A program made the position numbers and the translations under genes. This document shows, piece by piece, positions 24,389-33,515 of a stretch of 42,851 bases of DNA (positions within the stretch are counted from its first letter, which is position 1; every line of letters begins with the position of its first letter). The notes beneath the pieces were generated by a model that saw nothing but the letters and a program-made list of their open reading frames with translations, searched no databases and was not told the DNA's origin. This DNA is from Planctomycetota bacterium (GTDB lineage Bacteria; Planctomycetota; Phycisphaerae; Sedimentisphaerales; Anaerobacaceae): positions 976,091-1,018,941 of the forward strand of contig CP070728.1 in NCBI GenBank assembly GCA_020351025.1, written 5' to 3'.

Positions 24389-25621
24389 ATGGAATATGCG
24401 GTTCAAACTTTTTCTTTGACCAAAATTTTTTCCGACTGGTGGGGACGGGCCAAGGTTATTGCCGTCGACAACCTGAATTTGCAGATTCGCTACAATGAAG
24501 TATTCGGCCTGCTCGGACCCAACGGCTCAGGGAAAACTACCACTCTGAAAATGCTGCTTGGATTGCTCTTTCCAACAAAGGGAAAAAACATCGTTCTGGG
24601 CGGCGACTGCAGCAACCCTAAAATCAGCGCCAGGATAGGTTTTCTGCCTGAAGAGTCATACCTCTACAGATACTTAACTGCCCGCGAAACATTGGATTTC
24701 TACGGCAGATTATTCGGCTTGCCGCCAAAAGTGCGAAAAATGCGCACCGAAGCCCTGCTCGAGATGGTAGGACTAAAGGCCGTCGCAAACAGACCCGTTG
24801 GAACATATTCAAAAGGTATGGCAAGAAGAATTGGACTGGCACAAGCCCTGATAAACGACCCAGACCTGTTAATGTTAGACGAGCCGACAACAGGCCTTGA
24901 CCCCATCGGTACAAGGCAGATAAAGGATTTGATTTTGGAACTCGTTAAACGCGGTAAAACAATCCTGCTTTGCAGTCACTTGCTTGCTGACGTAGAAGAT
25001 GTATGTGATAGAATTGCAATCCTCTACGGAGGCAAAATCCAGTCTGAAGGCAAAGTCAAAGACCTCCTGCAACAAACAAACAAAAAGCAAATTACTATCG
25101 ACTCCATAAGCGATACCGCCGTAGAGAAGATTAAGAAGATAATACAAGATGAGCAGACCGAGTGTGTCGTAACATCCCCGATGGACAAGCTTGAAACATT
25201 CTTCATTAAAACAGTTGCCGCCGCCCAGCAACTTGCTTCAACTACCAGCGGAGCTGTCAGTACCACACAAATCGGTGATTTCCTCACCGCTAAAACGCCC
25301 GTGGAAAACATACTCGATAAACTTGTCGCTGCTCCGGTATTTCCCGAAACCCACGCAGAACCTACAAAAACAAAGCAGGTCGTTCCTCTTGATGACTCCG
25401 TTTCCAAACCCGATGACAAATTGCTTGGCAAACTAACCACCCCTCCCGAATCCGTCCAACCCAAACCCGTTATAAAAACAAAACCTGTTGAGGATAATGC
25501 CACAAAAAAGCCCGAACAAATTAAAAAAAACATCTTAGACCAACTCACTGACCACGCAACACCTCAAAAAGAGGATAAAGAGCAGACCCATAAACGTGAG
25601 GGAGATTCCAAAGATGCATAG
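24389..25621 (+). CDS. ABC transporter ATPase with a long C-terminal tail
   Basis: Residues about 1-240 are a standard ABC ATPase: Walker A GPNGSGKTTT, signature YSKGMARRIGLAQAL, Walker B LLMLDEPTTGLDP and the switch His in LLCSHLLAD. The ATG at 24389 (MEYAVQTF) is preferred because GAGAT lies eight bases upstream. A TTG at 24374 overlapping the previous stop is the alternative. The remaining 170 residues are unusual, rich in Thr, Pro, Lys and Gln and probably disordered. A short motif recurs there three times: NILDKLV (near 304), KLLGKLT (near 343) and NILDQLT (near 380). The gene overlaps the permease at 25614 by eight bases, so the pair forms one exporter. The substrate is unknown. Confidence 0.92.
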   Translation: MEYAVQTFSLTKIFSDWWGRAKVIAVDNLNLQIRYNEVFGLLGPNGSGKTTTLKMLLGLLFPTKGKNIVLGGDCSNPKISARIGFLPEESYLYRYLTARETLDFYGRLFGLPPKVRKMRTEALLEMVGLKAVANRPVGTYSKGMARRIGLAQALINDPDLLMLDEPTTGLDPIGTRQIKDLILELVKRGKTILLCSHLLADVEDVCDRIAILYGGKIQSEGKVKDLLQQTNKKQITIDSISDTAVEKIKKIIQDEQTECVVTSPMDKLETFFIKTVAAAQQLASTTSGAVSTTQIGDFLTAKTPVENILDKLVAAPVFPETHAEPTKTKQVVPLDDSVSKPDDKLLGKLTTPPESVQPKPVIKTKPVEDNATKKPEQIKKNILDQLTDHATPQKEDKEQTHKREGDSKDA

Positions 25622-26975
25622 TATCTGGGCCGTTGCTAAAAATACCATCAAACAGGCCGTCCGAATGAAAATCGCTGCCGTCTTTATCATACTGCTGCTT
25701 ATTCTGTTGCCCCTTATGGCCGTCTCTATGACCGGCGATGGAACTCTCAAAGGCAGGCTCCAAACATTTATAAGCTATGGCCTTTCACTCACCACCTTTC
25801 TACTCTGTTTCCTTACGATTATAATCTCAATTTATTCTTTAACCAGCGACATCGACCAGAGACAAATATATACTGTCATTACCAAACCCATTCGTCGCTA
25901 TCAGCTGCTTCTCGGCAAACTGCTCGGCGTAATACTATTAGATGTGGGCCTGCTCGCTCTCTTCTCGGCTATAATATATGCTACAGCTATTTACATACCG
26001 AAATTTAGTGAAGCCTCAGACACCGAACTTACAAAACTCAACAACGAGTTTTTCACTGCCCGCGCAAGCATAATCCCTCCCAAAACCGATGTCTCTCAGG
26101 AAGTAGATGATACCTATAAAAAACTTGAAGACAGCGGTCAATTGCCTCCTGATGTCCTTGACAGTAAACTCGCCAGAGATAGTTACAAAAAAGGGCTCGC
26201 CAAGCGGATAGAACTTAGTAAACGAGCTGCCTCTGTCGGGCATGAACTCGTTTGGGAATTCAAAAATGTTAAACCTCTCGATCCAAACCAGAGCTTGTTT
26301 GTAAGATTCAAATATGATGTCTCGCTAAATCCTCCGGACTCGCAGGTCTATAGCAGGTGGGTCGTAGGGGATATCAGGCAGATGCCCTTCGAAATCTATA
26401 CTTTTGACCGCAAAGACTTCATTAGAACTTTTTACGAGATAGAAGTTCCTGCCGATGCTGTGGCCGATGACGGCTACCTCGCTGTCGCATTTCTAAATGT
26501 CCCACTCAACAACACCGTAGTAATCTTCCCTCCTGAGGATGGCCTCGAGGTCCTGTACAAAGCCGATACCTTCACCGCCAATTTTATAAGAGCTGTTCTT
26601 TTAATATTCCTCCGGCTGATTTTTCTCGCCTGTTTGGGAACATTAGCTGCCAGCTTCCTCTCGTTCCCTGCAGCATTGCTGTTTTGTCTGGTCGTTTTCC
26701 TCACCGGCACTATTAGCGGCTTCTGTTTAGAATCCTTCGACTTGATGGGTGAGAATTTAAGCAGGTTCTACTCTTACACCGTCAGGCCTATTGTCCAGCT
26801 CCTGCCCCAGTTTGATAAATTCAGCCCTACTAAATTTCTCGTCCCAGCGAGGTTATTGAATTGGTCACTATTAGCCAAAGTTGCCGTTTCTTTGATTTGT
26901 ATTAAAGCGATTTTAGTCGGGCTCCTTGCCTTTTTGATTTTTAATTTCAGAGAAATTGCAAAAGTCGTAATCTGA
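25614..26975 (+). CDS. ABC-2 type transporter permease with a large extracytoplasmic loop
   Basis: This is a 453-aa protein when started at ATG 25614. The strong ribosome-binding site GAGGGAGA (25598-25605) lies eight bases upstream, whereas the GTG at 25596 would lie before it. It has an amphipathic N-terminus and membrane segments near residues 20-45, 55-75 and 100-130. A hydrophilic region of about 190 residues (about 135-320, predicted outside) follows, then several helices in the C-terminal part (about 325-450). The coupling motif VITKPIRRYQLLLGKLLG is shared with its paralogue at 16947. It overlaps the ATPase stop by eight bases. The large loop distinguishes it from the smaller paralogue. 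Confidence 0.87.
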   Translation: MHSIWAVAKNTIKQAVRMKIAAVFIILLLILLPLMAVSMTGDGTLKGRLQTFISYGLSLTTFLLCFLTIIISIYSLTSDIDQRQIYTVITKPIRRYQLLLGKLLGVILLDVGLLALFSAIIYATAIYIPKFSEASDTELTKLNNEFFTARASIIPPKTDVSQEVDDTYKKLEDSGQLPPDVLDSKLARDSYKKGLAKRIELSKRAASVGHELVWEFKNVKPLDPNQSLFVRFKYDVSLNPPDSQVYSRWVVGDIRQMPFEIYTFDRKDFIRTFYEIEVPADAVADDGYLAVAFLNVPLNNTVVIFPPEDGLEVLYKADTFTANFIRAVLLIFLRLIFLACLGTLAASFLSFPAALLFCLVVFLTGTISGFCLESFDLMGENLSRFYSYTVRPIVQLLPQFDKFSPTKFLVPARLLNWSLLAKVAVSLICIKAILVGLLAFLIFNFREIAKVVI

Positions 26976-26980
26976 AAAAA

Positions 26981-27001
26981 GCGCGAAGCACAAAGCTAAA
27001 T
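26981..27001. repeat. 7-nt-period repeat after the permease gene
   Basis: GCGCGAA (26981), GCACAAA (26988) and GCTAAAT (26995) are in 7-nt register in the 54-base gap before the next gene. Confidence 0.4.
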
Positions 27002-27029
27002 ACGCTTCAAAAAACAAGAGATGTAAGTT

Positions 27030-28844
27030 ATGCGTTGGCGCAATACAATAATTTTGGCCGTTTGCATTACATTTGCTGCCGCTTTACTCATCACCGTTGG
27101 TATGCACCTTGATTTCATAAACACTCAACGACAAGACATGAAGCTGATTAGCAATGAGCCTCTGGAAAATGCACCTCCCTCTTTGGCATTTGCAACTGTT
27201 GCAATGGGAGCATTTCGCGGTCTTGTTGTGGATATACTATGGATGCGGGCGGACAAACTAAAAGAGCAAGGACAATTCTTTGACGCAAAACAGCTCGCGG
27301 AATGGATAACCACACTACAGCCTCGTTTCGCAACTGTCTGGGAGTTCCAGGCATGGAATATGGCTTATAATATTTCTGTTGCAATACCCGCAAATCAGCC
27401 GGACCAACGCTGGCACTGGGTCAAGAACGGCTATGAGTTGCTTCGCGACCAGGGAATACCCCTAAACCCAAAAAGTATCCTCCTTTACCGCGAACTTGCA
27501 AGAATATTTCAGCACAAAATCGGCAGCGCTTCAGACGATGCACACAAGTATTACAAAATACAACTGGCTATGGCGATGGAATCGCTAATAGGCCCTGCTG
27601 ACAACGAATATTTCAAGGCACTTGCCGAAGCACCAACTCATTGGCCCCAAATCGTAAACGATGCCAATGTGGCACCACTTATCGCAGCTCTCAAAGCCGC
27701 TGACAAAGCCTTTGCCGACGATGGCAAGTTCGTCAGTAATTATTTAGCCTTAAGGCAAAACCCCGCAAGGTTTCTTCCCGATGCCTTTAGGATAATAGAT
27801 AGTTTCAGGGGCACAAAAGCACTCAAAAAACTTGATATTTTTGCAAAAGCTTATCAGCTCCGCACAGTCTGGAAACTCGACCCGCTCTTAATGCAGCAGT
27901 TGAACAAAACCTATGGGCCTATCGACTGGAATGACCCTAACACTCATTTGCCCTTGGACTGGATGCACCCCGACACCCACGCAATCTACTGGGCCGTCAA
28001 AGGCCTGCAAACAGCCGGCAGCGAGGATCTCTCCGAAGATGGAATTCACGCCGACCGCATCGTAAACCACAGTTTGCAAAACCTCTTCCGCAACGGAAAA
28101 ATATTTATCTATGACCTACCAGCCGACCAAACCGCAAATCTCTATGGCCCCCCCCCCAAGAAAGGAATGCTGATTAAGGATACCACACAAGAAACGACAA
28201 GACCAAAAAAAGAAATATTCTTGCGACCGGACTTGAGAATGTTTAAGCCGTACAACATATCCGCACTGGATAGAATAGAAAAATACGAAAACACAAAAGC
28301 CATACAAAAGGGCAGTCTCGAATCCTTGAAAATAGGCCACCGAAATATGCTCAAAAACGCCATCTTTTCTTTCTACCAGGCAGGCCATAGTCACCAAGCA
28401 GAAAAAATGTACAAGCAGCTAAGACAATTGTATCCTTCCGACGATTTTAAAGTCCCTCTGGTTATCTTTGTAAGAAACCGACTCCGCGAAGAACTCAGAA
28501 ATATAGGCCTGAACAACGCAAAAGAAATCGTAGCATTGATGCTCCGCGAAAGTTACTTCAGGTATGCCCTCCGTGATGACGACGAGGCATTCGGTAGAGA
28601 AAAAATGGCAAAAGAAGTATATCAACACTATAAATCAGCTTATTCTGATGAGCACAGGATTGACCTGCCTGACTTTAAGGTATTAAGATACCTTGCACTT
28701 ATCGATTTCCTTAACGACAGGCAGTACCCGCTCAACCTTAGACTTAATCTGCGCGGACGCATAAAAATTGAAAGGCCTGAACTCGCTGAGCTCTTAGAAC
28801 AGCAGGAAAAAGAATTGTTGAAACAATCTGAGAATGACGAATAA
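27030..28844 (+). CDS. Conserved membrane-anchored protein of unknown function, helical (TPR-like)
   Basis: This 604-aa protein has one N-terminal membrane anchor (about residues 8-24) and an otherwise hydrophilic, helix-rich body. The block about residues 52-115 (AFATVAMGAFRGLVVDILWMR, LQPRFATVWEFQAWNMAYNIS) looks highly conserved in type, and I recall similar proteins in planctomycete genomes beside ABC-2 permeases. Paired helices near 395-460 (IFSFYQAGHSHQAEKMYKQL) look like TPR units. No catalytic motif is recognised. It lies 54 bases after the permease and probably belongs to the same transport unit, for example as a periplasmic or assembly subunit. A run of ten C bases at 28148-28157 encodes three consecutive Pro. 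Confidence 0.8.
   Translation: MRWRNTIILAVCITFAAALLITVGMHLDFINTQRQDMKLISNEPLENAPPSLAFATVAMGAFRGLVVDILWMRADKLKEQGQFFDAKQLAEWITTLQPRFATVWEFQAWNMAYNISVAIPANQPDQRWHWVKNGYELLRDQGIPLNPKSILLYRELARIFQHKIGSASDDAHKYYKIQLAMAMESLIGPADNEYFKALAEAPTHWPQIVNDANVAPLIAALKAADKAFADDGKFVSNYLALRQNPARFLPDAFRIIDSFRGTKALKKLDIFAKAYQLRTVWKLDPLLMQQLNKTYGPIDWNDPNTHLPLDWMHPDTHAIYWAVKGLQTAGSEDLSEDGIHADRIVNHSLQNLFRNGKIFIYDLPADQTANLYGPPPKKGMLIKDTTQETTRPKKEIFLRPDLRMFKPYNISALDRIEKYENTKAIQKGSLESLKIGHRNMLKNAIFSFYQAGHSHQAEKMYKQLRQLYPSDDFKVPLVIFVRNRLREELRNIGLNNAKEIVALMLRESYFRYALRDDDEAFGREKMAKEVYQHYKSAYSDEHRIDLPDFKVLRYLALIDFLNDRQYPLNLRLNLRGRIKIERPELAELLEQQEKELLKQSENDE
28148..28157 (+). repeat. C10 homopolymer in the coding region
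   Basis: Ten C in a row fall in the sequence GGC CCC CCC CCC (Gly-Pro-Pro-Pro). Long C tracts are slippage-prone, and one base gained or lost would truncate the 604-aa protein. It is the only such tract noticed in the window. Confidence 0.9.
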
Positions 28845-28904
28845 CACTGGCTTACCATCTTGCAAAACGCCGCAAAATGGAGTCTCACACACGTAGCTCC
28901 TACT

Positions 28905-31022
28905 ATGAACGATACACTCTCGCAACAACTAACCCCTTCACAAAAAAAAGCTGTCTTTCACCTTGAAGGCCCCTTACTTGTCATTGCAGGACCAGGCAGC
29001 GGAAAAACACGCGTTATTACATACAGAATCGCCGCACTAATCGACACTGGAATTCGACCATTTAATATCTGCGCAATTACTTTCACCAATAAAGCCGCTG
29101 ATGAAATGCGACAAAGGACAATCACGCTCGAAACTCCCGCCGGTGCACATATCAGCACCTTTCATTCTTTATGCGTAACAATATTGCGACAATTTGCCGC
29201 CAAAGCAGGCATACACCCCAACTTTACCATCTACAATGAGTCTGACCAGACCAGATGCATAAAGCAGGCAATCAAAGATTGCGGACTTGATACCACAAAT
29301 TTCCCGCCGGCTCGATGTCTTGACGCCATATCTAATCGCTTGAAAAATAATCTGATTGATGTTGATTCCTTCAAAAGTCAGGCTGATGACTTCTTCTCCG
29401 AAACGTTAGCCAGAATATACGCCCGCTACCAACAAATTCTAAGCCAAGCAAACACCTTGGATTTTGATGACTTGCTAATGAAAACCGCTTTCTTACTTCG
29501 GGACCATCCTGATGTATGCTCCGAGCTCGGAAATCGCTTCAGATTCCTGCTTATTGATGAATACCAGGACACCAATTACGCACAGTATAAAATCGCAAAA
29601 GCCCTCGCTTCAGCCCACAACAATATTTGCGTAACAGGCGACCCTGACCAGTCCATCTACCGATGGCGCGGCGCAGACATTCGCAACATTTTGGCCTTTG
29701 AAGACGATTGGCCTGATGCCACAGTCGTCAAACTCGAGGAAAACTTTCGCAGCACTGCTAATATCCTCGAAACCGCCGACCGCTTAATTTCTTGCAACCT
29801 CAATCGAAAGCAAAAAAGGCTCGTCCCCACAAAGCCTCCCGGCCAGGATGTTATCGTAAATGCCTTCGCCGATGAGCTCGAAGAGGCCCAGGCCCTTGCT
29901 AATCAGGTCAAACAATTAACCGATAATGGCGCCTCACTAAACGATATCGCCGTATTCTACCGCGTTAACGCCCAAAGCCGCGCCATCGAAGAGGCTCTTA
30001 TCCAAAATCAAATACCATACCAGATTGTCCGTGGAGTCGAATTCTATAATAGAAAAGAAATTCGCGACATGCTCGCCTACCTGAAAATACTTGTAAATCC
30101 CGATGACGAAATTGCTCTATTACGTGTCATTAACACCCCAGCCCGCGGCATAGGAAAAACCACAGTTGATAGACTCCGCACCTATGCCTCCCATAAGAAT
30201 ATCACTCTCTACGAAGCCCTCAAAAAGGTAGGTAGCATCGACTCTCTTTCAAAGGCCCCAAAAGCCAAAATTGCTGCCTTTGTCAATATGCTCGAGCAGT
30301 TCAAAACTGATTTGACCGGCCAGGTTGCACCACTTGCTGAACGTCTCTTTATTGAATCTGGCTTGCAGCAGTATCTAAAAGCTGCCGGAGAAGATGGCAA
30401 AAATGCTCTTGAAAACGTCAACGAACTTATAAATGCTGCCGCACAATATGACCACCAAGCAGAAAAGCCTACACTCCTCGATTACCTACAGCAAATCTCT
30501 CTTGTCAGCGATGTTGATGCCTATGATACATCCATCGACCGCGTTGCTCTGATGACACTACACACAGCAAAGGGGCTCGAATTTGAAAATGTCTTTATAG
30601 TTGGAGTCGAAGAAGGCCTCCTGCCTCACGAAAGAACTAATACCGATGATGCAGATGACCTCGAGGAGGAACGCAGACTCTTCTTCGTTGGCATAACACG
30701 TGCCAAATCAGGCCTGTATATAAGTTACGCCAGATACCGAACAATAAGAGGACAGCTCCTCCGAACAATACCCTCGCAGTTCCTTTTTGAACTCGGAATC
30801 AACTTCGCTGAATTGACCCAAGAAGATGATGGTTTCTCTGTTATTACACAATATGATTTTAACCCCGGCCAGATGGTTCAGCACGGGTCTTTCGGCCTCG
30901 GCACCGTCACCGAATTCATCGATATGGGAGAAAACAGCATCGTCGTCGTCAAATTTAACACAGGACAGACAAAATCTCTTATGCTAAAATACGCCAACCT
31001 TTCAAAAATAGATAATATTTAG
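28905..31022 (+). CDS. uvrD: UvrD/PcrA-type 3'-5' DNA helicase
   Basis: This is a 705-aa superfamily 1A helicase, starting at ATG 28905 (MNDTLSQQLTPSQ). An in-frame TTG at 28860 would add 15 residues not typical of the family. Motifs in order are Q-motif LTPSQKKAV, Walker A GPGSGKTR, Ia TFTNKAADEM, motif II DEYQDTN, motif III GDPDQSIYRWRGAD, motif IV LEENFRS, motif V HTAKGLEFENVFIVG and motif VI ERRLFFVGITRAK. It should unwind DNA in excision and mismatch repair or remove proteins from DNA. The C-terminal FNPGQMVQHGSFGLGTV segment resembles the PcrA Tudor-like end. pgi follows after 48 bases. Confidence 0.94.
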   Translation: MNDTLSQQLTPSQKKAVFHLEGPLLVIAGPGSGKTRVITYRIAALIDTGIRPFNICAITFTNKAADEMRQRTITLETPAGAHISTFHSLCVTILRQFAAKAGIHPNFTIYNESDQTRCIKQAIKDCGLDTTNFPPARCLDAISNRLKNNLIDVDSFKSQADDFFSETLARIYARYQQILSQANTLDFDDLLMKTAFLLRDHPDVCSELGNRFRFLLIDEYQDTNYAQYKIAKALASAHNNICVTGDPDQSIYRWRGADIRNILAFEDDWPDATVVKLEENFRSTANILETADRLISCNLNRKQKRLVPTKPPGQDVIVNAFADELEEAQALANQVKQLTDNGASLNDIAVFYRVNAQSRAIEEALIQNQIPYQIVRGVEFYNRKEIRDMLAYLKILVNPDDEIALLRVINTPARGIGKTTVDRLRTYASHKNITLYEALKKVGSIDSLSKAPKAKIAAFVNMLEQFKTDLTGQVAPLAERLFIESGLQQYLKAAGEDGKNALENVNELINAAAQYDHQAEKPTLLDYLQQISLVSDVDAYDTSIDRVALMTLHTAKGLEFENVFIVGVEEGLLPHERTNTDDADDLEEERRLFFVGITRAKSGLYISYARYRTIRGQLLRTIPSQFLFELGINFAELTQEDDGFSVITQYDFNPGQMVQHGSFGLGTVTEFIDMGENSIVVVKFNTGQTKSLMLKYANLSKIDNI

Positions 31023-31070
31023 CCTGCAGTTTTATCGCAGGTTCAGATTTTCAATTAAGGAATATACCCG

Positions 31071-32501
31071 ATGGCGCAATCGCAAATCAAACTCTACTAC
31101 AAAAATGCTACTGCAGATGTCATCGGCCATGAGCATGGTATTACCAATTCGCAACTAAAAGCCCTTGCCGAAAAAACCTTGCCGTTAATCTCCCAGCTAA
31201 ACAAGGAAAGAAAAGCCGGGGAAACTGCCTACAGAGACCTCCCTTATAACGTGAAAACCGTTCAAAAAGTTAAAGAACTGACTGCCGAACTCAAAGACCG
31301 GTGTGAAAATCTTGTTGTGCTTGGCATCGGCGGCTCTGCCCTTGGCAACATCGCGCTGCAAACAGCGCTAAATCCCTATATGTACAACCTTGACGATGCC
31401 CAGCGGCGAGCGCCGCGTCTCTTTGTCTTCGATAACATTGACCCTCCGCAACTCTCTTCTTTCCTTGACTGGCTTAGCAACAAGCTCGACAAGACTATAT
31501 TTAATGTCATCAGTAAGTCTGGACGAACCACCGAAACAGCAGCTCAATTTATGGTTATCCGCAAATTGCTTTCAGACAAGCTCGGTCCTGATGGCTGCAA
31601 AAATCAGGTGGTTGCTACCACCGACCCGAAGCAGGGTGTTCTTCGCAAAATCGCTGCCGATGCTTCTTTGAGATGTCTCGAAATTCCACCGGGCATCGGC
31701 GGCAGATTTAGCGTCCTAAGCACAGTTGGCCTATTCAGTGCCGCTATGTGCGGAATTAATATCGATTTGCTCCTCGAAGGCGCATGCGATATGGATAAAA
31801 GAGTTAGCAATGAGGATTTTTTAAAAAACCCCGCTGCAATCAATGCCGCAATAAACTACCACTTCTATAATCACGGCAAAAAAATCTCGGTAATGTTCCC
31901 ATATAGCTTCCACCTCAAAGACTTGGCCGATTGGTTCCGCCAGCTCTGGGCAGAAAGCCTCGGCAAAGCCAAAGATTTGACTGGCAATGAAGTCCACATC
32001 GGCCCCACACCCGTCAAAGCACTTGGCACCACTGACCAGCACAGCCAAGTCCAGTTATATCGCGAAGGACCTAATGATAAACTATTCACCTTTCTGCAGG
32101 TCAAAAATTTCAAAAAAGACCTCAAAATAGGCCCAGCCTCCGCTTGTGCTTCGGAACTCGGCTTTCTTGCAGGTAAAAAACTAAGCGAACTGTTTAATCG
32201 CGAAAAGCAGGCCACCGAATTTGCACTCCTCCAGGACAAACGCCCATGTCTTACTATCATCTTTCCTGAAGTTAATGCCTACACCGTTGGGCAGTTTATT
32301 TATCTCTTTGAGGTCACAACTTCTATCGCAGGTGAACTGTTTAACGTCAATACTTACAACCAACCTGCCGTTGAACTCGTAAAAGTTGCCACTTCCGCAC
32401 TTATGGGAAAATCCGGTTACTACAAGCGTAAAAAAACTTACAAAAGTTTGGCAAACAAGATTCGAAGCTTAACCAAGATCGATAGAAAGTTTCTGGTTTG
32501 A
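31071..32501 (+). CDS. pgi: Glucose-6-phosphate isomerase
   Basis: This 476-aa protein interconverts glucose-6-phosphate and fructose-6-phosphate. Family motifs include VLGIGGSALGNIAL near 85-100, ISKSGRTTETAAQF near 144-157, the signature GPTPVKALGTTDQHSQVQLY near 309-330 and FEVTTSIAGELFNVNTYNQPAVE near 424-445. It is shorter than the E. coli enzyme (549) and similar to the compact bacterial type. AAGGA lies about nine bases before the ATG. The stop overlaps the next start (TGATG). With manC downstream it suggests sugar-nucleotide supply. Confidence 0.95.
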   Translation: MAQSQIKLYYKNATADVIGHEHGITNSQLKALAEKTLPLISQLNKERKAGETAYRDLPYNVKTVQKVKELTAELKDRCENLVVLGIGGSALGNIALQTALNPYMYNLDDAQRRAPRLFVFDNIDPPQLSSFLDWLSNKLDKTIFNVISKSGRTTETAAQFMVIRKLLSDKLGPDGCKNQVVATTDPKQGVLRKIAADASLRCLEIPPGIGGRFSVLSTVGLFSAAMCGINIDLLLEGACDMDKRVSNEDFLKNPAAINAAINYHFYNHGKKISVMFPYSFHLKDLADWFRQLWAESLGKAKDLTGNEVHIGPTPVKALGTTDQHSQVQLYREGPNDKLFTFLQVKNFKKDLKIGPASACASELGFLAGKKLSELFNREKQATEFALLQDKRPCLTIIFPEVNAYTVGQFIYLFEVTTSIAGELFNVNTYNQPAVELVKVATSALMGKSGYYKRKKTYKSLANKIRSLTKIDRKFLV

Positions 32502-33502
32502 TGCTCGCAACTACCTCTAATTGTCTAATGACCACCCCTGAGATACATGCCCGCACACGCCTTGTAGCAATGTTTACAATTTTAGTCGCAGGACTCGTCT
32601 TAGGTTATCTTGCAAGCAACCGATTTAGTCTGCCTGAACGCTTCGCTAAAAAAATAATGACTGCCGTTTTGGTCTCTTTCAATTGGCCAATTGCACTACT
32701 GGTAATCTGGCCAATGCAGTTGACAAGGCAGCTCATTTGGCTGCCGATTCTCGGTCTATTCCTAATGTTGTCAAGTACTGCGCTTTCAGCGATGCTTTTT
32801 TCCTTCCTTGAAAAAAACCGAAAAAGCCGATTAACACTCATCCTTGCTGGTGGCCTTAGCAATATCGGATATACCGGTGGAGCTTTCGTCTGTTACGCCT
32901 TATTTGGCACTCAAGGACTCGCAATGGCACATATATACCTGTTGATATGTTTACCCACTTTTTATCTCATCTATTTACCACTCCTGAAGGTTTACGAACT
33001 TCACACAGAAAAACATAGCTCCAAATCGAAGCTAAACTTCCTCTTGGATTTCCGAATGCTCGCGATACCGGCAATGGTAGCTGCTATAATCCTGAACTTA
33101 ACAAATGTTAAACCTCCCTGTTTTATAGCAAAATTGCACATCATCGATGTCTTGGTTTACATTGCCTCAAGTCTGTCATTTTTTGCAATCGGTCTGCAGG
33201 TAAATTTATCCCGGCTCAAAAATTATACGAGCTTGTATTTTCCGCTCGCGGTGGTAAAATTTATCTTATCGCCAGCTTTGGCTCTTTTTATGATTTGGCT
33301 ATTGCTATTGAAAGGGCAAAACCTAACTATCTTGGTTCAAAGAGTAATTATTGTTTTATCAGCAACACCCTCTGCAGTGCTTATGGTAACTATGAGCAAT
33401 GTTTTCGACCTGGATGGACCCTTAGCAAGTGCTCTATGGGTCGCAACCATGACAATCTTTGCCGTAATTATTGTGCCTCTATTATTCATCATCTTTACTT
33501 GA
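32501..33502 (+). CDS. AEC (auxin efflux carrier) family transporter
   Basis: This 333-aa membrane protein has about ten hydrophobic segments in two five-helix halves, as in the AEC/BART group. The motif GGLSNIGYTGG (about residues 118-128) resembles the conserved N(I/T)G(F/Y) crossover of AEC proteins. The late LSATPSAVLMVTMSNVF segment is the matching region of the second half. The ATG at 32501 overlaps the pgi stop as TGATG. An internal ATG at 32528 (MTTPEIHARTR) is a possible alternative. Transport substrate is unknown. Members move organic acids, amino acids or auxin-like molecules. The stop lies just before the manC ribosome-binding site. Confidence 0.82.
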   Translation: MLATTSNCLMTTPEIHARTRLVAMFTILVAGLVLGYLASNRFSLPERFAKKIMTAVLVSFNWPIALLVIWPMQLTRQLIWLPILGLFLMLSSTALSAMLFSFLEKNRKSRLTLILAGGLSNIGYTGGAFVCYALFGTQGLAMAHIYLLICLPTFYLIYLPLLKVYELHTEKHSSKSKLNFLLDFRMLAIPAMVAAIILNLTNVKPPCFIAKLHIIDVLVYIASSLSFFAIGLQVNLSRLKNYTSLYFPLAVVKFILSPALALFMIWLLLLKGQNLTILVQRVIIVLSATPSAVLMVTMSNVFDLDGPLASALWVATMTIFAVIIVPLLFIIFT

Positions 33503-33515
33503 AAAAGGTGAAAAT

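Noticed and set aside
22383-24391. Possible extra heptad loci before the P-ATPase and before the ABC ATPase
   Set aside because: The 7-nt register can be drawn, but unit similarity is too weak to tell from AT-rich chance.
25024-25548. 174-aa open frame on the minus strand
   Set aside because: It is antisense to the ATPase tail, and its Ser/Val/Cys-rich composition is what an antisense Thr/Lys-rich region produces.
31023-31041. Small hairpin (CCTGC/GCAGG) between uvrD and pgi
   Set aside because: The stem is only five bases and there is no T-run after it, so it is not a credible terminator.
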